Part shown: in pieces, positions 43,826 through 56,019 of the stretch
How the letters are laid out: the number at the start of each line of letters is the position of its first letter
Numbering within the stretch: the stretch's first letter is position 1
Source: Lytechinus pictus
Taxonomy: Eukaryota; Echinodermata; Echinoidea; Temnopleuroida; Toxopneustidae
DNA: 64,000 nucleotides
Reading direction: 5' to 3'
NCBI RefSeq assembly: GCF_037042905.1
Contig: NC_087252.1
Location: forward strand, 37,742,056 to 37,806,055
The notes under the pieces: generated by a model
Databases searched by the model: none
What the model was told of the DNA's origin: nothing
Seen by the model: only the letters and a program-made list of their open reading frames with translations
Translations under genes and position numbers: made by a program

Positions 43826-44417
43826 TAAAGGAGAATGAAACTCTTGGAGCAAGTTAGCTTTTGTGAAAGCAGAAAAATCAAAGAATAAGATCAACAAAAC
43901 TTTGAGTAAAATAGGACTAGCAATAAAAGAGTTATGAGCATTTGAATGTCGAGATCACTAATGCTATGGAGATCCTCCCATTGGCAATGCGACCAAGATC
44001 TGTGATGTCACACACGTACAACTCTCCCATTCGGACACTGAAAATATACCCCAAAACATCTCTTTTTGCTCATTCTAATCATATGACAAACGATTCATCA
44101 ATGATATAATGTTGTGAAACCTCTGTACTTGTCATCTCATAAAGAAAACACCTAACCTTGTGATAGACTCTATAAAAGTGAGAATATAAGTGAAATAAGT
44201 ACTAAAGTAATGAGGGAGTTGTACGTGTGTGATATCACAGATCTTGGTCGCATTGCCGATGGGAGGATCTACATGGCACTAGTGATCTCAATATATTCAA
44301 ATGCTCATAACTTTCTTATTATTCATTCAATCTTCCTCAAACTTTCAACAATATGTTTCTTTGATTTTTCTCTTTGTTATGGATTCAGCTAGTTTCAAGG
44401 GTTTCATTTTCCTTTAA
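43826..44417. mobile_element. Fold-back MITE, about 590 bp
   Basis: Ends TTAAAGGAGAATGAAACTC and, inverted, GGGTTTCATTTTCCTTTAA. The arms share CAAGATCTGTGATGTCACAC and its inverse. No coding capacity. Confidence 0.75.
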
Positions 44418-47067
44418 GTTCAGACCTCCACACAAAATCTTAATCAATTAATTGTCAGAGAAAAAGAAGTAACAACTCTTATTACGATCAACATTTGCCT
44501 CCTTGAGAATGTGAAAGGCGCTTGAGCGAAAAAAATGAGACATCCAAATTCCTGATCATGTTTATATATATATATATGTCTGATAATTTAAAATAATAGG
44601 ACTTAAGAGCAATTGATCTTCAGTGGGGTTGCAATTTAATTAAAAATGTTAAACACTAACTTTTTGCATCACCACTGCAAGTAAAGGATCAATACAGTGT
44701 ATATATGAGAAACATTCAAAGTCTCAGGCACAAGCTTTGGATTTATTCATGCAAACTAATGTGCGCTTGTACCAATTAAAGTTGGCTGAATCTGATCTCG
44801 CAGTCAATTTTAGATGTCACTGCCATGGCCCTGGCCTAGTAGTAGGAGGAATATCATTCTTGATTATTGAATACATGTCATGGACATTGAAGGTAAGGGG
44901 CACACAACGTACACCTAGAATGAGATGGGTGCATGCCCTTTTGTTTGCAATAGAGCTTGTTCCCCAACTTTGCCATTGTACTTTGGTGCATCCATTGTTG
45001 ATTTGTGCATCCAGCCGTGCACGGCGTATAGAGACTCCTTCCCCGATATCCCCCCGCACCTACAAACTCGTGGCCTGATTGCCCGCGAAAAGCCATCACA
45101 ACCACCACCAACACCACGCTCGCTAACCACCCAGGGATGCAGGCGGATTCCCGCATGCATAAATACCACAGATCAGAAAGAGGAGTCCGTGACCGGACGA
45201 GCACCAAAACATAACGCAACAAAATTGCACAACAAAACATTAACATCGACTATGGAATCACACATTTACTACTTTGCAATAAATATAGCATGTTAATGAT
45301 AATGCTTTTGACGATTACTGCTTATTTCAAGTATTTTTTTAAGGTAAACTTACCAAGGAGAAGGAGTCGTGAACATCGCGCACCTCTGGCACCAATCGCT
45401 AAAAGATCATGTTTAATTCATAATATGCTAATATAATGGAGGTCCTTGTGTGCGTACCTGTGTGTAAAATCCGGAAAAAGACAGGGGAGTGGTCTGGGCA
45501 TTTGGTGGAGGGGTGGTGCACGCAGGGGTACCGGATGGGGGGGGGGGGGGTCAAGAGGAAAAACAGGCCTAAAAATAGCTAGTAGCCCAGTACAATTTCA
45601 TTATTCCGTTCAAGCGACTGCTGTGAAATAAGAGCCAGTCCATGCATGCAGTAGCCTATCCGTATGCAAGGCTCGTTTATGGCCATATCGGGCCGGGGGC
45701 GGGGCATTTTTTTTCCTTTGAGGCCAAAATGGGAAACTTTATTGGTTTCTGACCGAGAGATCAGAGTGCGAAATTGGAGATGAATCCCTCATTGTAACTT
45801 CAATACTTCATTAAAAAAATAGAGATTTATAGCTATTTCGTGTATATAGTATCTTTTTTAAATTCTGAAATTATATGTAGGGTTAAAATAATATTAAGAT
45901 TATATATACCGCCGGATATACCGTCTTTTCCATTTGAATAAAATGCCCAAGGCGCTCAGAAAGCAGCAAAGACAAAAAAATATAGTAAATATATATATAG
46001 GCCAAGAAAATTAAGGCACATTACAATAGAGGAAAAATGTCCACCATCTTTTCCATATAATATGCTCAAGGCGCTTAGAAAGCAGCAAAAACAAATTAAA
46101 TATATGTATGTATATACAAGAAATTAATAGGCACATTACAATATATAGAGGGGAACTCTGTCATCAAACCTACGGCTAGTACCTGCGTGGACAAGTTGCC
46201 GCAAGGCTAGTTGCAGAGTTTATCAATTGAAATTATGTAATTCCAATATGACATAATTATCATAATGCAGTCAATTAATAGGCCTATACTAAATCATACA
46301 CCGATAGTGAAGGTGTTATACTAGTAATTGGTCAACTCTGCGCCATTGTGTCCAATAAACTATCCCATTTCTCCTAGTTTGAATGGAAACAACAAGATGA
46401 GATAGTGCACGGCTACTATTTTCACGGGTTTTTTTAAAAGCTGTTCACTTAGTCCCTGACAATAGATATTTCGATATAATTGATATTTTATTTACAAGAA
46501 ACGAAGAAATATTTCTTTTCTTTTCCTTATTCAGTACAAACAATTACGCCGATATATAGGCCTATACAGTGGCGTATTTTCCAAAGGAGGGTGGGCAAAT
46601 TCGTCCGCCAAAAAAAAAAAAAGTCTTCAACCGCAAATAAAGGACATTTCGCACCAGAAAAAAAATTGACAAGCCATTAAAAAAAAAAAAAAATAAAGGC
46701 CTTCAACCTCAAATAAAGGACATTGATCGCACCAGAATAAAATTGACAAGCAAAAAAAAAAAAAAAAAAAGGTCTTCAAGTTAAAAGGAGGGGCCCACTT
46801 TGCTCGTCAGGGATGTTTTGACTCGTCAGGGGGGGGGGGGGCAGAGATACGTCCCTTGCATGTGTTGTGATTCGTCAGGTTGATTTTATAGTGGGCGCAA
46901 CGGTGGGGGCAGGGACCTGGGAACAATTTTTTCAGTGGGGGTGCTGAAATCTCTCCTCAATGGTGGGGGGACAGACACCATTGAGTTTTCCATAATTACA
47001 CACATACACCCTCACACACTCATATATATATATATACATATATAGTTAGTGCAAAATCTAATTAATT
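44418..47067. other. No gene seen; low-complexity and repeat relics
   Basis: Several overlapping short frames at 44737-45296 in a CG-richer patch have no recognisable domain. At about 45920-46140 a unit with AAGGCGCT(C/T)AGAAAGCAGCAAA is present twice. Confidence 0.45.
46590..46800 (+). repeat. Poly-A-linked tandem units
   Basis: Three units of AAATAAAGGACATT plus CACCAGAA(A)AAAAATTGACAAGC separated by A-runs of 13-18; a G-run follows at 46827. Confidence 0.6.
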
Positions 47068-47460
47068 TGTAACTAATTAAGTCATTCCAACTGGAAGTTC
47101 TAATTGGATCCAGTTGGAAACCAATTAGTTTCAACTGGTTCCAGTTGAAACCAGTTGCCTCCAATTGGTTTCAACTGGAACCAATTGAAACCAGTTACCT
47201 CCAATTGGATTCAACTGGTTTTAATAGGGAAATTGGAACAACTGGAACCAATTGAAACCAGTTGCCAACTGGTTGCTTAATTGGTTTCAACTGGAACCAA
47301 TTGAAACCAATTGCCAACTGGTTCCAGTTGCCCAATTGGTTTTAACTGGAACCAGTTGGCAACTGGTTTCAATTGGTTCCAGTTGTTCCAATTTCCCTAT
47401 TGAAACCAGTTGGCCAACTGGTTTTAATTGGTTTTGCTCTAATTGGTTTCAACTGGATTT
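47068..47460. repeat. Palindrome-rich array of AACTGGTTCCAGTT
   Basis: Dozens of 14-16 bp units in both orientations. A long inverted pair (AGGGAAATTGGAACAACTGG at about 47227 and its complement ending at about 47400) makes a fold-back. No coding role. Confidence 0.75.
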
Positions 47461-47527
47461 TGGTCCTGGGTATGCCAGTCACTTCTTAGCTTTCTTCTTG
47501 TAAAAAAACATGAATATATAATTAGAT

Positions 47528-48990
47528 AATTCGAGCGCGAAGCGCGAGCTATTTTTTGTGGAAATTTCATGTATTTTGTCCTGAAAATTGAACATTTTGA
47601 GCAATGTTTGTGGTCCAAGATGTGTATGTATAACAAATAATAATTGTGAGCGCGATCTGCGCGAGCAGATATTTTTATACACGCTCTGGTCTGATCGAAA
47701 GGGACGTGTTATAAGGACTGTTTGCAGTTACCCATAAAGACGATACATATATCAACAATCAAATAATGCGAGTGCGAAGCGCGAGCTGAAAAATTTGACA
47801 TTCCGACCTAAATACTGGACATTCTAAGCACGTTTTGTAATTATGTACAGGATAGGTATATAACTATACAATTGATGCGAGCGCAAAGCGCGAGCGGAAA
47901 CAAAATTGAGATTTCAGACCAAAAAAAACCCGAGAGATTCTAAGCACTTTTCTAATCATGATGAGGATAGGTATAAAACTATACAATTGCTGCGAGCGCG
48001 AAGCGCGAGCGGAAATAAAGATGAGATTTCAAACCTAAAAACGAGACATCTTTTGAACTTTTCTAATCATGAACAGGAGGTATATAACTATACAATTGAT
48101 GCGAGCGCAAAGCGCGAGCGGAAACAAAATTGAGATTTCAGACCTGAAAACGGGACATTCTATTCATGTTTTGTAAATCAAGAAAATGATGGGTAATTGG
48201 ATATATTCTTAAATTTAAAAAAATAATGTGAGCGCGAAGCGCGAGCAGAAAATTTTTGATATTCTGATCTGAAACTCCACACTGAATGTAAAATGGTTTG
48301 AACAGATAAAGAAACCTCAGACGAACATAAGAATCATGAAGATTTGATCAAAATCAGACAAGGAATCTCACAGTTATTACATATCAAAGATTAGTATTAT
48401 TCCAGTGAAACAGTTTTAGACATATCTTCATTAATATTCAATGAGCGAAATGATGTTGTCATATCCCCACTTGTTCTATTGTATTTCATTATGTAAAATT
48501 AGGTTTATTCAATATTTTCCTTTCAAGAACCAGAACAGTTGAATTGACAACTGATTTAGTCCATTAGATATTCTTTGCTGCAACTTATTTTATTATAAGG
48601 GAGACATATCATTCACTCTGGTATGAAAAAAAAAGAAACAATTTTGATTCCATGTAGTAATACAAGAAACAGGATAATGGGGATGTGACAGCATCAGTCC
48701 ACCTATTAAATATTAATGACGACATGCATATCACCATTTTCATAAAATATTGCTAAACTTTAGAATTAAATAACTTAACTAATAATTATCAGATTTTGAT
48801 AAAATTTATTTATTTTGATAAAATGTATTTGATATAAGTATTTTCAGCCCGGAGTACCCCCCCCCCCCCAATCAAGCTGCGTATCTGAATAAACATGCGT
48901 GCGCGTGTTAAGAGTTAGACCTAGTATCTGGGCATTCTAAACACATTTTTTATTATAAAAATCAATAATGCGAGCGCGAAGCTCGAGCAG
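47528..48990. repeat. Array of about 115-bp units with GAGCGCGAAGCGCGAGC
   Basis: Core starts at about 47533, 47648, 47770, 47879, 47994, 48103, 48230 and 48972. Flanks are AT-rich and conserved (TATACAATTGATGC, GAGATTTCAGACC). The long last gap holds an inserted AT-rich element (about 48270-48880). Confidence 0.8.
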
Positions 48991-49149
48991 AAAATATTTG
49001 ATATTCCGATTTGATAGAGGGTGAATTTAAACACTATTTCAAGTAATGTGTCGGAAAATTCTAAAGGGGGGGGGGGTATATTCTACAAAACGTCGTTCAT
49101 TTTCATTACATTTCTGTCATTCTATCATACCTACCACTAGATCGATTTC

Positions 49150-49740
49150 CAGGAGGTGCACTGCTTATGGAAAATAACACACGCAGCACCCCCAAATTTT
49201 GGGGGTGCTTCACCCCCAGCACCCCCGCTTCCCAGCCCCCAGGGGCATGCATGGGGCAGGGCGAAAAAGACTGTGAAATTTGATTTCTATTGTTTGAATT
49301 GTAATTTTTGTGTACAAAACACGGGCGGTCGGGCGCGCGCACACTTGATTCGACATAAAACCTGGAAGTTTAACCACACCCATGTCCCTCCCTGCTATCG
49401 AATAGTGTTTATTTATGGTTACCACGTATTGCGCGCGACCACGTCTGTATCGGAATGCTGCCCCGCTGGAGTTTGATTGAGTCGCGTTATAGGAGGGATG
49501 TTATTGGAATATGTGAAAGACTATGGAAATGATTTACGATTGTCGGATGTGATAATTATGTACATTATAAGTTTATAACATATTTTAAAAAATACAGGGG
49601 GAACCTGATTTCGTGGGGGTGCTGCCTATGGAAAATAATACACGCAGCACCCCTAGGATAATTTCTGGGGGTGCTTCGATCAGCACCCCCAGCACGTACC
49701 CCCGCTTCCCAGGTCCCTGGGTGGGGGTTATATACCCCTT
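49150..49740 (+). repeat. Two copies of a GC-rich hairpin-forming repeat
   Basis: TATGGAAAATAA(C/T)ACACGCAGC at 49166 and 49627, each followed by GGGGGTGCTTC and AGCACCCCC arms and CCCGCTTCCCAG. Confidence 0.6.
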
Positions 49741-49749
49741 GGGTTACCG

Positions 49750-51620
49750 ATTAATTTATTTCATTGAGAGTAGGGGGGGGGGGGCGGTAATTTGTGATGA
49801 GTTGATAATTGCTAACTTTGTTTTGTTTGGGTTTTTTTTTAGCTATAACAATAAATTTGCCATTTATTTAGTTTTTGTTAGTTTGGTGATATGGTAGGCA
49901 GTCATGTAACCAATTATTAAAACAAAATAAAGCAAACAAACAGAGCATGGCTACTGAAAAAATAATGGCTTTTGATGTACCAAAACACGTACAGAGAACA
50001 AACTCTCTAGACTAGATGTTGACCTTCATCTTCTCTGTAAGAGGCCTATCTCAAGAAGGTCCTTTCTCAAGTGTTTGCACGTGAAGCGTGGTGCCAATAC
50101 TTACAGAGCGCGCTTCCTTTACTGCCCTTGTGTGGTTATGTGTTGGGTTTGTCGGGTTAAATGTGTTTCAGCCTATATATTTATAGTGTAAATATCAAAT
50201 GATCTCAATTATTAAATTTTATTTTGGTACCTAGATTAGCATTTATACTGCATTTGCCATTTTAATGTGACTTATTTTATTTATATGAGGGTGGTTATCT
50301 TGCCAAACCTTGATAGGTTTTTATATGATCACCCAGTTCTAGTAATTATTGCATTTTTTAATTACCATTTTTATCTCTGTTTGTTCTCTTGTTTTACAAT
50401 ACATTTTCTAGCCTTATTGTTGTACCAGTGGTGGATCCAGGGCCGGCTGTGCCCCCCCCCCCCTTTGTGAAGCAAACTTAAAATGTGTAATGTAAAAATG
50501 CCATAAAACGAAATATCATTGATTTGGGGTTTAAAAACCATTCTTTTTTTTCTTGTCAAAATTTTCCTTTGGAAAATACTGGATCCTTCCCTGTGATGTA
50601 AATATGGACCTCATGGAAGAACAGAGTAATTATGTCAATGACTCTGATATGGGCAATCCTTTCGATTATTTCATTAATTTCATCTACTCAACATATTTGC
50701 AATTCATTTTATTTATTTCATTTGATGCCATTTATATTATATATATTTATGTATTGTGTTTTTTTAATAATTGGAAAATAAATAAACAAAAATTGTATTT
50801 GCTATTACTTTATCTATACTTTGTGTTGATTTTATTGTGATTGAATAAAACATTGAATTGAATAAAAGTGATATAGCTGCGGTCTATCTCTACCACATCA
50901 CTTTATTATCGGTATAATCCTCATCCGACAATAATTCACCACACATTAATTTTATCTTTCTGCCAAATTTATTTCACTTTGCAAAACAACATGAAAACTT
51001 GGAAATATTAACAAAAATAAATATTTAATAATAAAAATTTGTTAGTACTGAAATAAAGGATAGGTAAGAACTGGACAGATATATAATACAGCTTCAGCTG
51101 AAAGATTAAATAATATCAAATACTGATTTACTTTTATGATAAAAAAAAGTTACAGTATTCATAAAAAGGACGGCTTAATCAATAGTCCTGCAATTACATA
51201 AAATAATCAAAACAAAAGCAGGAACTATAAGGTACATCTGAAATTAATCATAATAACTGATGTTAGTTTCACAATCACACTGCCCCAGCCCCAAAATATT
51301 CATATTTCTTCATGATTTGCATAATATAATTTGTAATGTTATTTTGACAATATTTCTCATCACTGTATTGCTGTATTTATGCTTTCATTTGTTTTTGTCT
51401 GTGAAAGATCTGCACAAGTCAGCTCATCCAGCGAATTGATCTCTAAATATGATACCATTGTCATCATCATTATTATTACTATTATTCTTGTTATTATTCA
51501 TCATTATCATACAGAACATCTAAATTAAGTGATATAAGTTTAGTTTAAAGATCTAATTTTTATAAGATAGGCATGACACAATTATGTGGTAATATGACCC
51601 AGCATAGCCAAGTTAAGATG
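49750..51620. other. No host gene; possible retroelement 3' end
   Basis: A stretch near 50430-50870 ends GAATAAAACATTGAATTGAA; 54560-54815 ends similarly (TTTTGAATTGAATTAAAA). They may be 3' ends of one retroelement family. Remainder AT-rich. Confidence 0.35.
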
Positions 51621-51624
51621 ATTT

Positions 51625-52115
51625 GAAAGGGGAAATTGACCCTCGCGAAAAGTTTGTTGTAAAAAATACCAGAAAAGAGAAAATTCTAAAAAATGGTGAA
51701 GATTTGCGGAAAATCCATTAAAGATTAAGAAAATAATCATGAGAATTCTATAAGCTTTTAATCTGTGATGTCATATACAAGCAACTGCCCCATATGATAT
51801 GTAAAATAAAATGCATAAATTTCAAATTTTCAATGGTTCATGAGTAAAATTTCTCTTTTAGGAGCAGGTGTGAAATATTTTGTCTTGATATATACTGAAA
51901 AAACAATAAAACCCATTGTCAAGTTTTTGAGTCAATGACATTTCATTGATTTGTTCTGACAATAAATTGGACGCTGCTCGCAAATGGTGTCATGATTCAA
52001 ACATATTAAACTATACTTAACTTTTTCAATCTCGGATTTTCCTCAAACCACCAGTTTTTTTTTTTTTCTGCTTTTTTTACAACAAACTTTTTGTCAGGGT
52101 GAATTTTCCCTTTAA
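51625..52115. mobile_element. Family G fold-back MITE, about 490 bp
   Basis: Left GAAAGGGGAAATTGACCCTC; right, inverted, GTCAGGGTGAATTTTCCCTT. Interior arms carry GCAACTGCCCCATATGA and its diverged mirror. Confidence 0.75.
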
Positions 52116-52745
52116 ATAGTGGCAGTAAACACCGATTTCATGAGAGAGTATGTAAAACCAATTTTAACTGTAACAATATCAAGACGGTAGATTTGGGCCC
52201 CATCTTACAAAGATTTACGATTAATCCAATCAATTGTAACTGTGGAAAGCCAGCAACGTCAATATCTAAAATATGTGTTTGATTATAACATTTTCTACTT
52301 TGTATATTCATACATTAACTTTTCTTTTTTTTACAATTGACTATGCTTCTCTTTGTTCACAAAGTACATTGTGCAAATTCCCTGAACAAAAAATTATGAC
52401 ACTGATCGATTTCCATACATTTACCATTGATTGAATCAATTGTAACTCTTTGTAAGACAGGGCCCTAGTCTTGTAGCTACATAAAGCGAACTTTGTGAAA
52501 TCTCGAAATCGAAGCTGAAAAACAATTACACTGAAGATAGCCAACGCAGATAAGCACATGTGGGACAGTATATTATTATCATTACTCAGTTAGATTGGCT
52601 GGAATGCCGTGCTTATTTCTCAGCAATTACACATTATCTTCCAGAAACTTTTGGCACATAATTTTTATTTATACATACGGTGCTCATTTTATGATTGGAT
52701 TCTCTTTGAACACATTTTGAAATCGTAACAATTATTTTTAAATAA
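52113..52745. mobile_element. TGCAGTAAACA-type MITE interrupted by a family C MITE
   Basis: Related to 19823-20226 and 56060-56450 (shared TGTGGGACAGT, TTCTCAGCAATTACACA). A family C copy (about 52195-52466, GGGCCCCATCTTACAAAG to AAGACAGGGCCC) sits inside. Confidence 0.72.
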
Positions 52746-53699
52746 CAATTCATATTAGAAATAAGTATGTACAAAGTGAGAACATGGGGGTATGCAATCC
52801 AGTATCCCATCCCAGCAAACTTTTTATTGTAATCTCCATTTTTTTCATGCTGGGATAAAAGTGATCTTCCAAAATTGCAAGCGAGCATAGCAAGCTAGCA
52901 CAGCAAGCAATTTTCTTACCAACATAAAATCAAAGTTAGAAATTACACGTTTAATTGTAAAAACAAGTGAAAATTAACATAGTTGTTAAAAAACAAATTC
53001 TTGCCTGGTTATTGAAATTACTGATTGCTGTTTTCACAAGAAAATGCACTAATCCTCAGCTCGTTAAGATATCCTACATCTATATTTTTTAGAATTTCTA
53101 ACACATGAAATCTGAAAGAAAAATGCAGCAATGAATGATAAAATTAAAATACATGTTGCTATTTTTAAGAATAAAATGTGATCAAATAAACGAGACAATA
53201 ACAAGTATATTCATTGTCATGGTGGGGTTGAATGCAAATCCAAACACAAAGCCTAAACATACACAAATTGGAGTTTGTATAATGGGATCGGTACTAATAT
53301 TTGAACAGTTAATAATATACAGTATTATACAATAATACAGAAAGACAATATGAGGACTATGTAAGAGCAATCTTAAACAATGATATACACTGTGTATCTA
53401 CCCTTATAAAAAAAAAATCACCCTGAAAGCTCGGATAGTATAACAAAATGAATTTCCAAAACGATAGCAGAAAATAATAGGCAAACCAGAACAAAAATAA
53501 AGCATTTGGATACTTGATACAATGATACCCACCCCATAAAAAAGAAGTACATATGCTTAAGTCACATCTAGCAGATTTTGAAAGACAATAGAGGACACAC
53601 GTAGATATCTGAAAGTCAAGGAATACAACATAAGTTTTTCCAATATTCAAGGAATTTTAAGATTAAATTAGAACTACATGTATCACTAAAGGTGATTAA

Positions 53700-54260
53700 T
53701 ACCCCCTCTGTACATTGTTTTACCATGGTAACAGTTTCCAACACATGGAAAATATATCTTGCCTATTCTGACCACAAGACCAATGTGTGAGCTATCATGA
53801 TAATTGGTTAAAAACTGATGAAGTAGTTAAAACTGCAAGATTTTTGCATAATTTTTGGCATACATGATGTTACCTTGGCAACACGATTACTTTACTGACA
53901 TATGGAATGAGAATTGGCTGAAAACTGATGAAGTAGTACGAACCGCAAAATTTTTACCCAATTTTGGGCAGAAATTATGTTGTTACCATGCCAACACAAT
54001 TTCCGACACACACAAAATATATGTGTCACACATCTTTACCTCGATACCTATGTGTGAGCCAAATATCATGAGAATTGGTTGAAAATTGAGAAAGTAGTTC
54101 AATGCACAAGATTTTTACCATATTTTTGTCATAATATACCGTTACCATGGCAATGCAATTTCCGACACATGCGAGAAGTATGTCTTGCACATCTATACCC
54201 CAACACCAATATGTGTTCCAAGTTTGATGAGCAAGATTTGCAACGGCCAATGTATTGGCC
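53700..54260 (+). repeat. Tandem repeat, four units with GTTACCATGGCAAC
   Basis: Units at about 53718, 53869, 53982 and 54141 share the motif plus AATTTCCGACACA and GAGAATTGGTTGAAAA. Confidence 0.7.
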
Positions 54261-54261
54261 A

Positions 54262-55766
54262 ATGAAAAGTGTGCTCTTGACCCGATTAAACCAATTCTTA
54301 TTTTGAAACCTATACCATTTTAAAGCATACATGTACATATTCAAATCTATCATGATATAAAAATCATTTAGACTCACACAAAAGTGCACAAAATAACAAC
54401 TTTTGTCAGGTAAAAAGATATATTTTGTAGCATGTTTTAGATCAATATTTTTACCTACATTGCAAAATCATTACATAAATTCAAACACATGACCTGAAAG
54501 AATGATTCTTCCGCTTTACAATGATACCAAAATCATGAAATTTGATGTATACATGTACTTAGAGCAGCAATGACAGAATTAATTGACGTTAATGTCATAT
54601 TGAACACATTTTGTCTTGTGATAATTTTTGTTTATCTTAATATGTCATGTACCATATTTGTTGCTTTACTGTATTATGTTTTGTTGTTATATTCCACACT
54701 ATACTTATTCCTTATGATTTCAATCTTTTATATTGTAAAAACTTTTTGTAATTCGGCTCTGTGCTGCGATGGAAGTTTTTATCTTAATAAACCATTTTGA
54801 ATTGAATTAAAACCTCTAGGTGTTTTGATCCGCATCAAGCGCATTAAATATTGCAGAACCTCTCTAGTCATGAATATCACTTGAAAGAAAGAAGCAGCTA
54901 CTTATTGTTTGAGGACCTGCCTACTGACTGGCTATGCTGTATAAATATTGAATATGACATATACTAGAAATTGAGCTCATGTGTCATCCACTCACAATCA
55001 TACACAAGTAGAGTACTGAAGTGTCACGTCATCCATTTTCCAATTTCGCATTCTGACATTTTTGATACCATATTTGATATTTATGATACCATTGGCATCA
55101 ATGTATTATTGGCCTGATTGTAAATGTTATGAACCAGGCCAACAATACATCAACTTCCATCGGGATAATTCTGTAATTCATGAGGTCATATCTTGGGTCC
55201 TCATGGACCGATTCCCACCAAATTTGGGATGTGCAGGTATTTCATCATGCTCTACCGAACTATGACCTAAAAAAATGCTGAAAAGCAAAAAAGATTTTTT
55301 TGTGAGGTTATCACTTTGGAACAATGTTAATTGTGATAAACCTTTTTCTCAAAAGAACACAAATATTCGACATTATCCATTCACACTAATAAGAACAAGA
55401 TATAAAAGTGTTTTGATTGAGAAAGATGAACAAATGAATTTTTCTTGCTGCTTATGGACCAGAATCCTCTATTCTGGCTACCCCCCGACCACCTTTTCGG
55501 GGGGGGGGGGGGGCTCATGGGATGATGGCAACAGCCAGAAGTCTCCTCTGTCATCCATGACTTGATGAAAATCCCAAAAGGTTTTCTGCATGTTCAATAT
55601 TTCAGATAAAGGATGATAAGAAGCGAGTTCATAGATGATACACTCTGAGCATGTGCACTTGAAAGTCACATTGATTGATACAATCTATTGAATTCAGAGC
55701 TCGAAAGTTGAAAGTTTACAAAACCAACAATGCAATTTGAGATCCTAGTTGCCTAGCAAAACTCCA
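54262..55766. other. Intergenic or 3' UTR of the ZDHHC23 gene
   Basis: No coding exon. A G-run hairpin lies at 55485-55513. The part next to 55766 is presumably 3' UTR (minus), end not determined. Confidence 0.4.
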
Positions 55767-56019
55767 TCAAACAACCCTTGTGCATGTGTCTCCCGTTCCA
55801 TACATATCCCCTTTCTTTGTGATGAAGTTGATCCAATTGTTCACAAAGCCGTGATCTAGCTCCAAGAGGCGTTCCTTGCCGCCCGGCTGTCGAGGAAGTA
55901 GCTTTCTTTCCCGGTACGTCCAGTTGTGCGTGATGAGGAAGCACTGCTTAAGAAGAAGGGCCATCACCGCAGGGCATACCACCGCACCATACAGGATGCA
56001 TACAAAGATGATAGCCAGT
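55767..56019 (-). CDS. ZDHHC23: ZDHHC23 exon 4 (last membrane segment, cytosolic tail)
   Basis: Acceptor TTATCCTCCAG; 253 nt to the stop. It encodes a final hydrophobic segment ([20 protein letters not shown]), then [15 protein letters not shown], aligning with human ISYNVTEREVQQALRQ, and a hydrophilic tail. Confidence 0.87.

Noticed and set aside
44737-45296. Cluster of overlapping open frames on both strands
   Set aside because: No recognisable domain, overlapping in all frames, within a CG-richer patch; no splice pattern that makes a gene.
47528-48260. Regularly spaced repeat that could be mistaken for a CRISPR array
   Set aside because: Spacers are conserved with each other, the genome is animal, and no cas genes exist; it is a satellite-like tandem repeat.
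55275-55565. Plus-strand 96-codon frame next to the ZDHHC23 3' end
   Set aside because: No recognisable domain; ends in a G-run and antisense to the probable 3' UTR.
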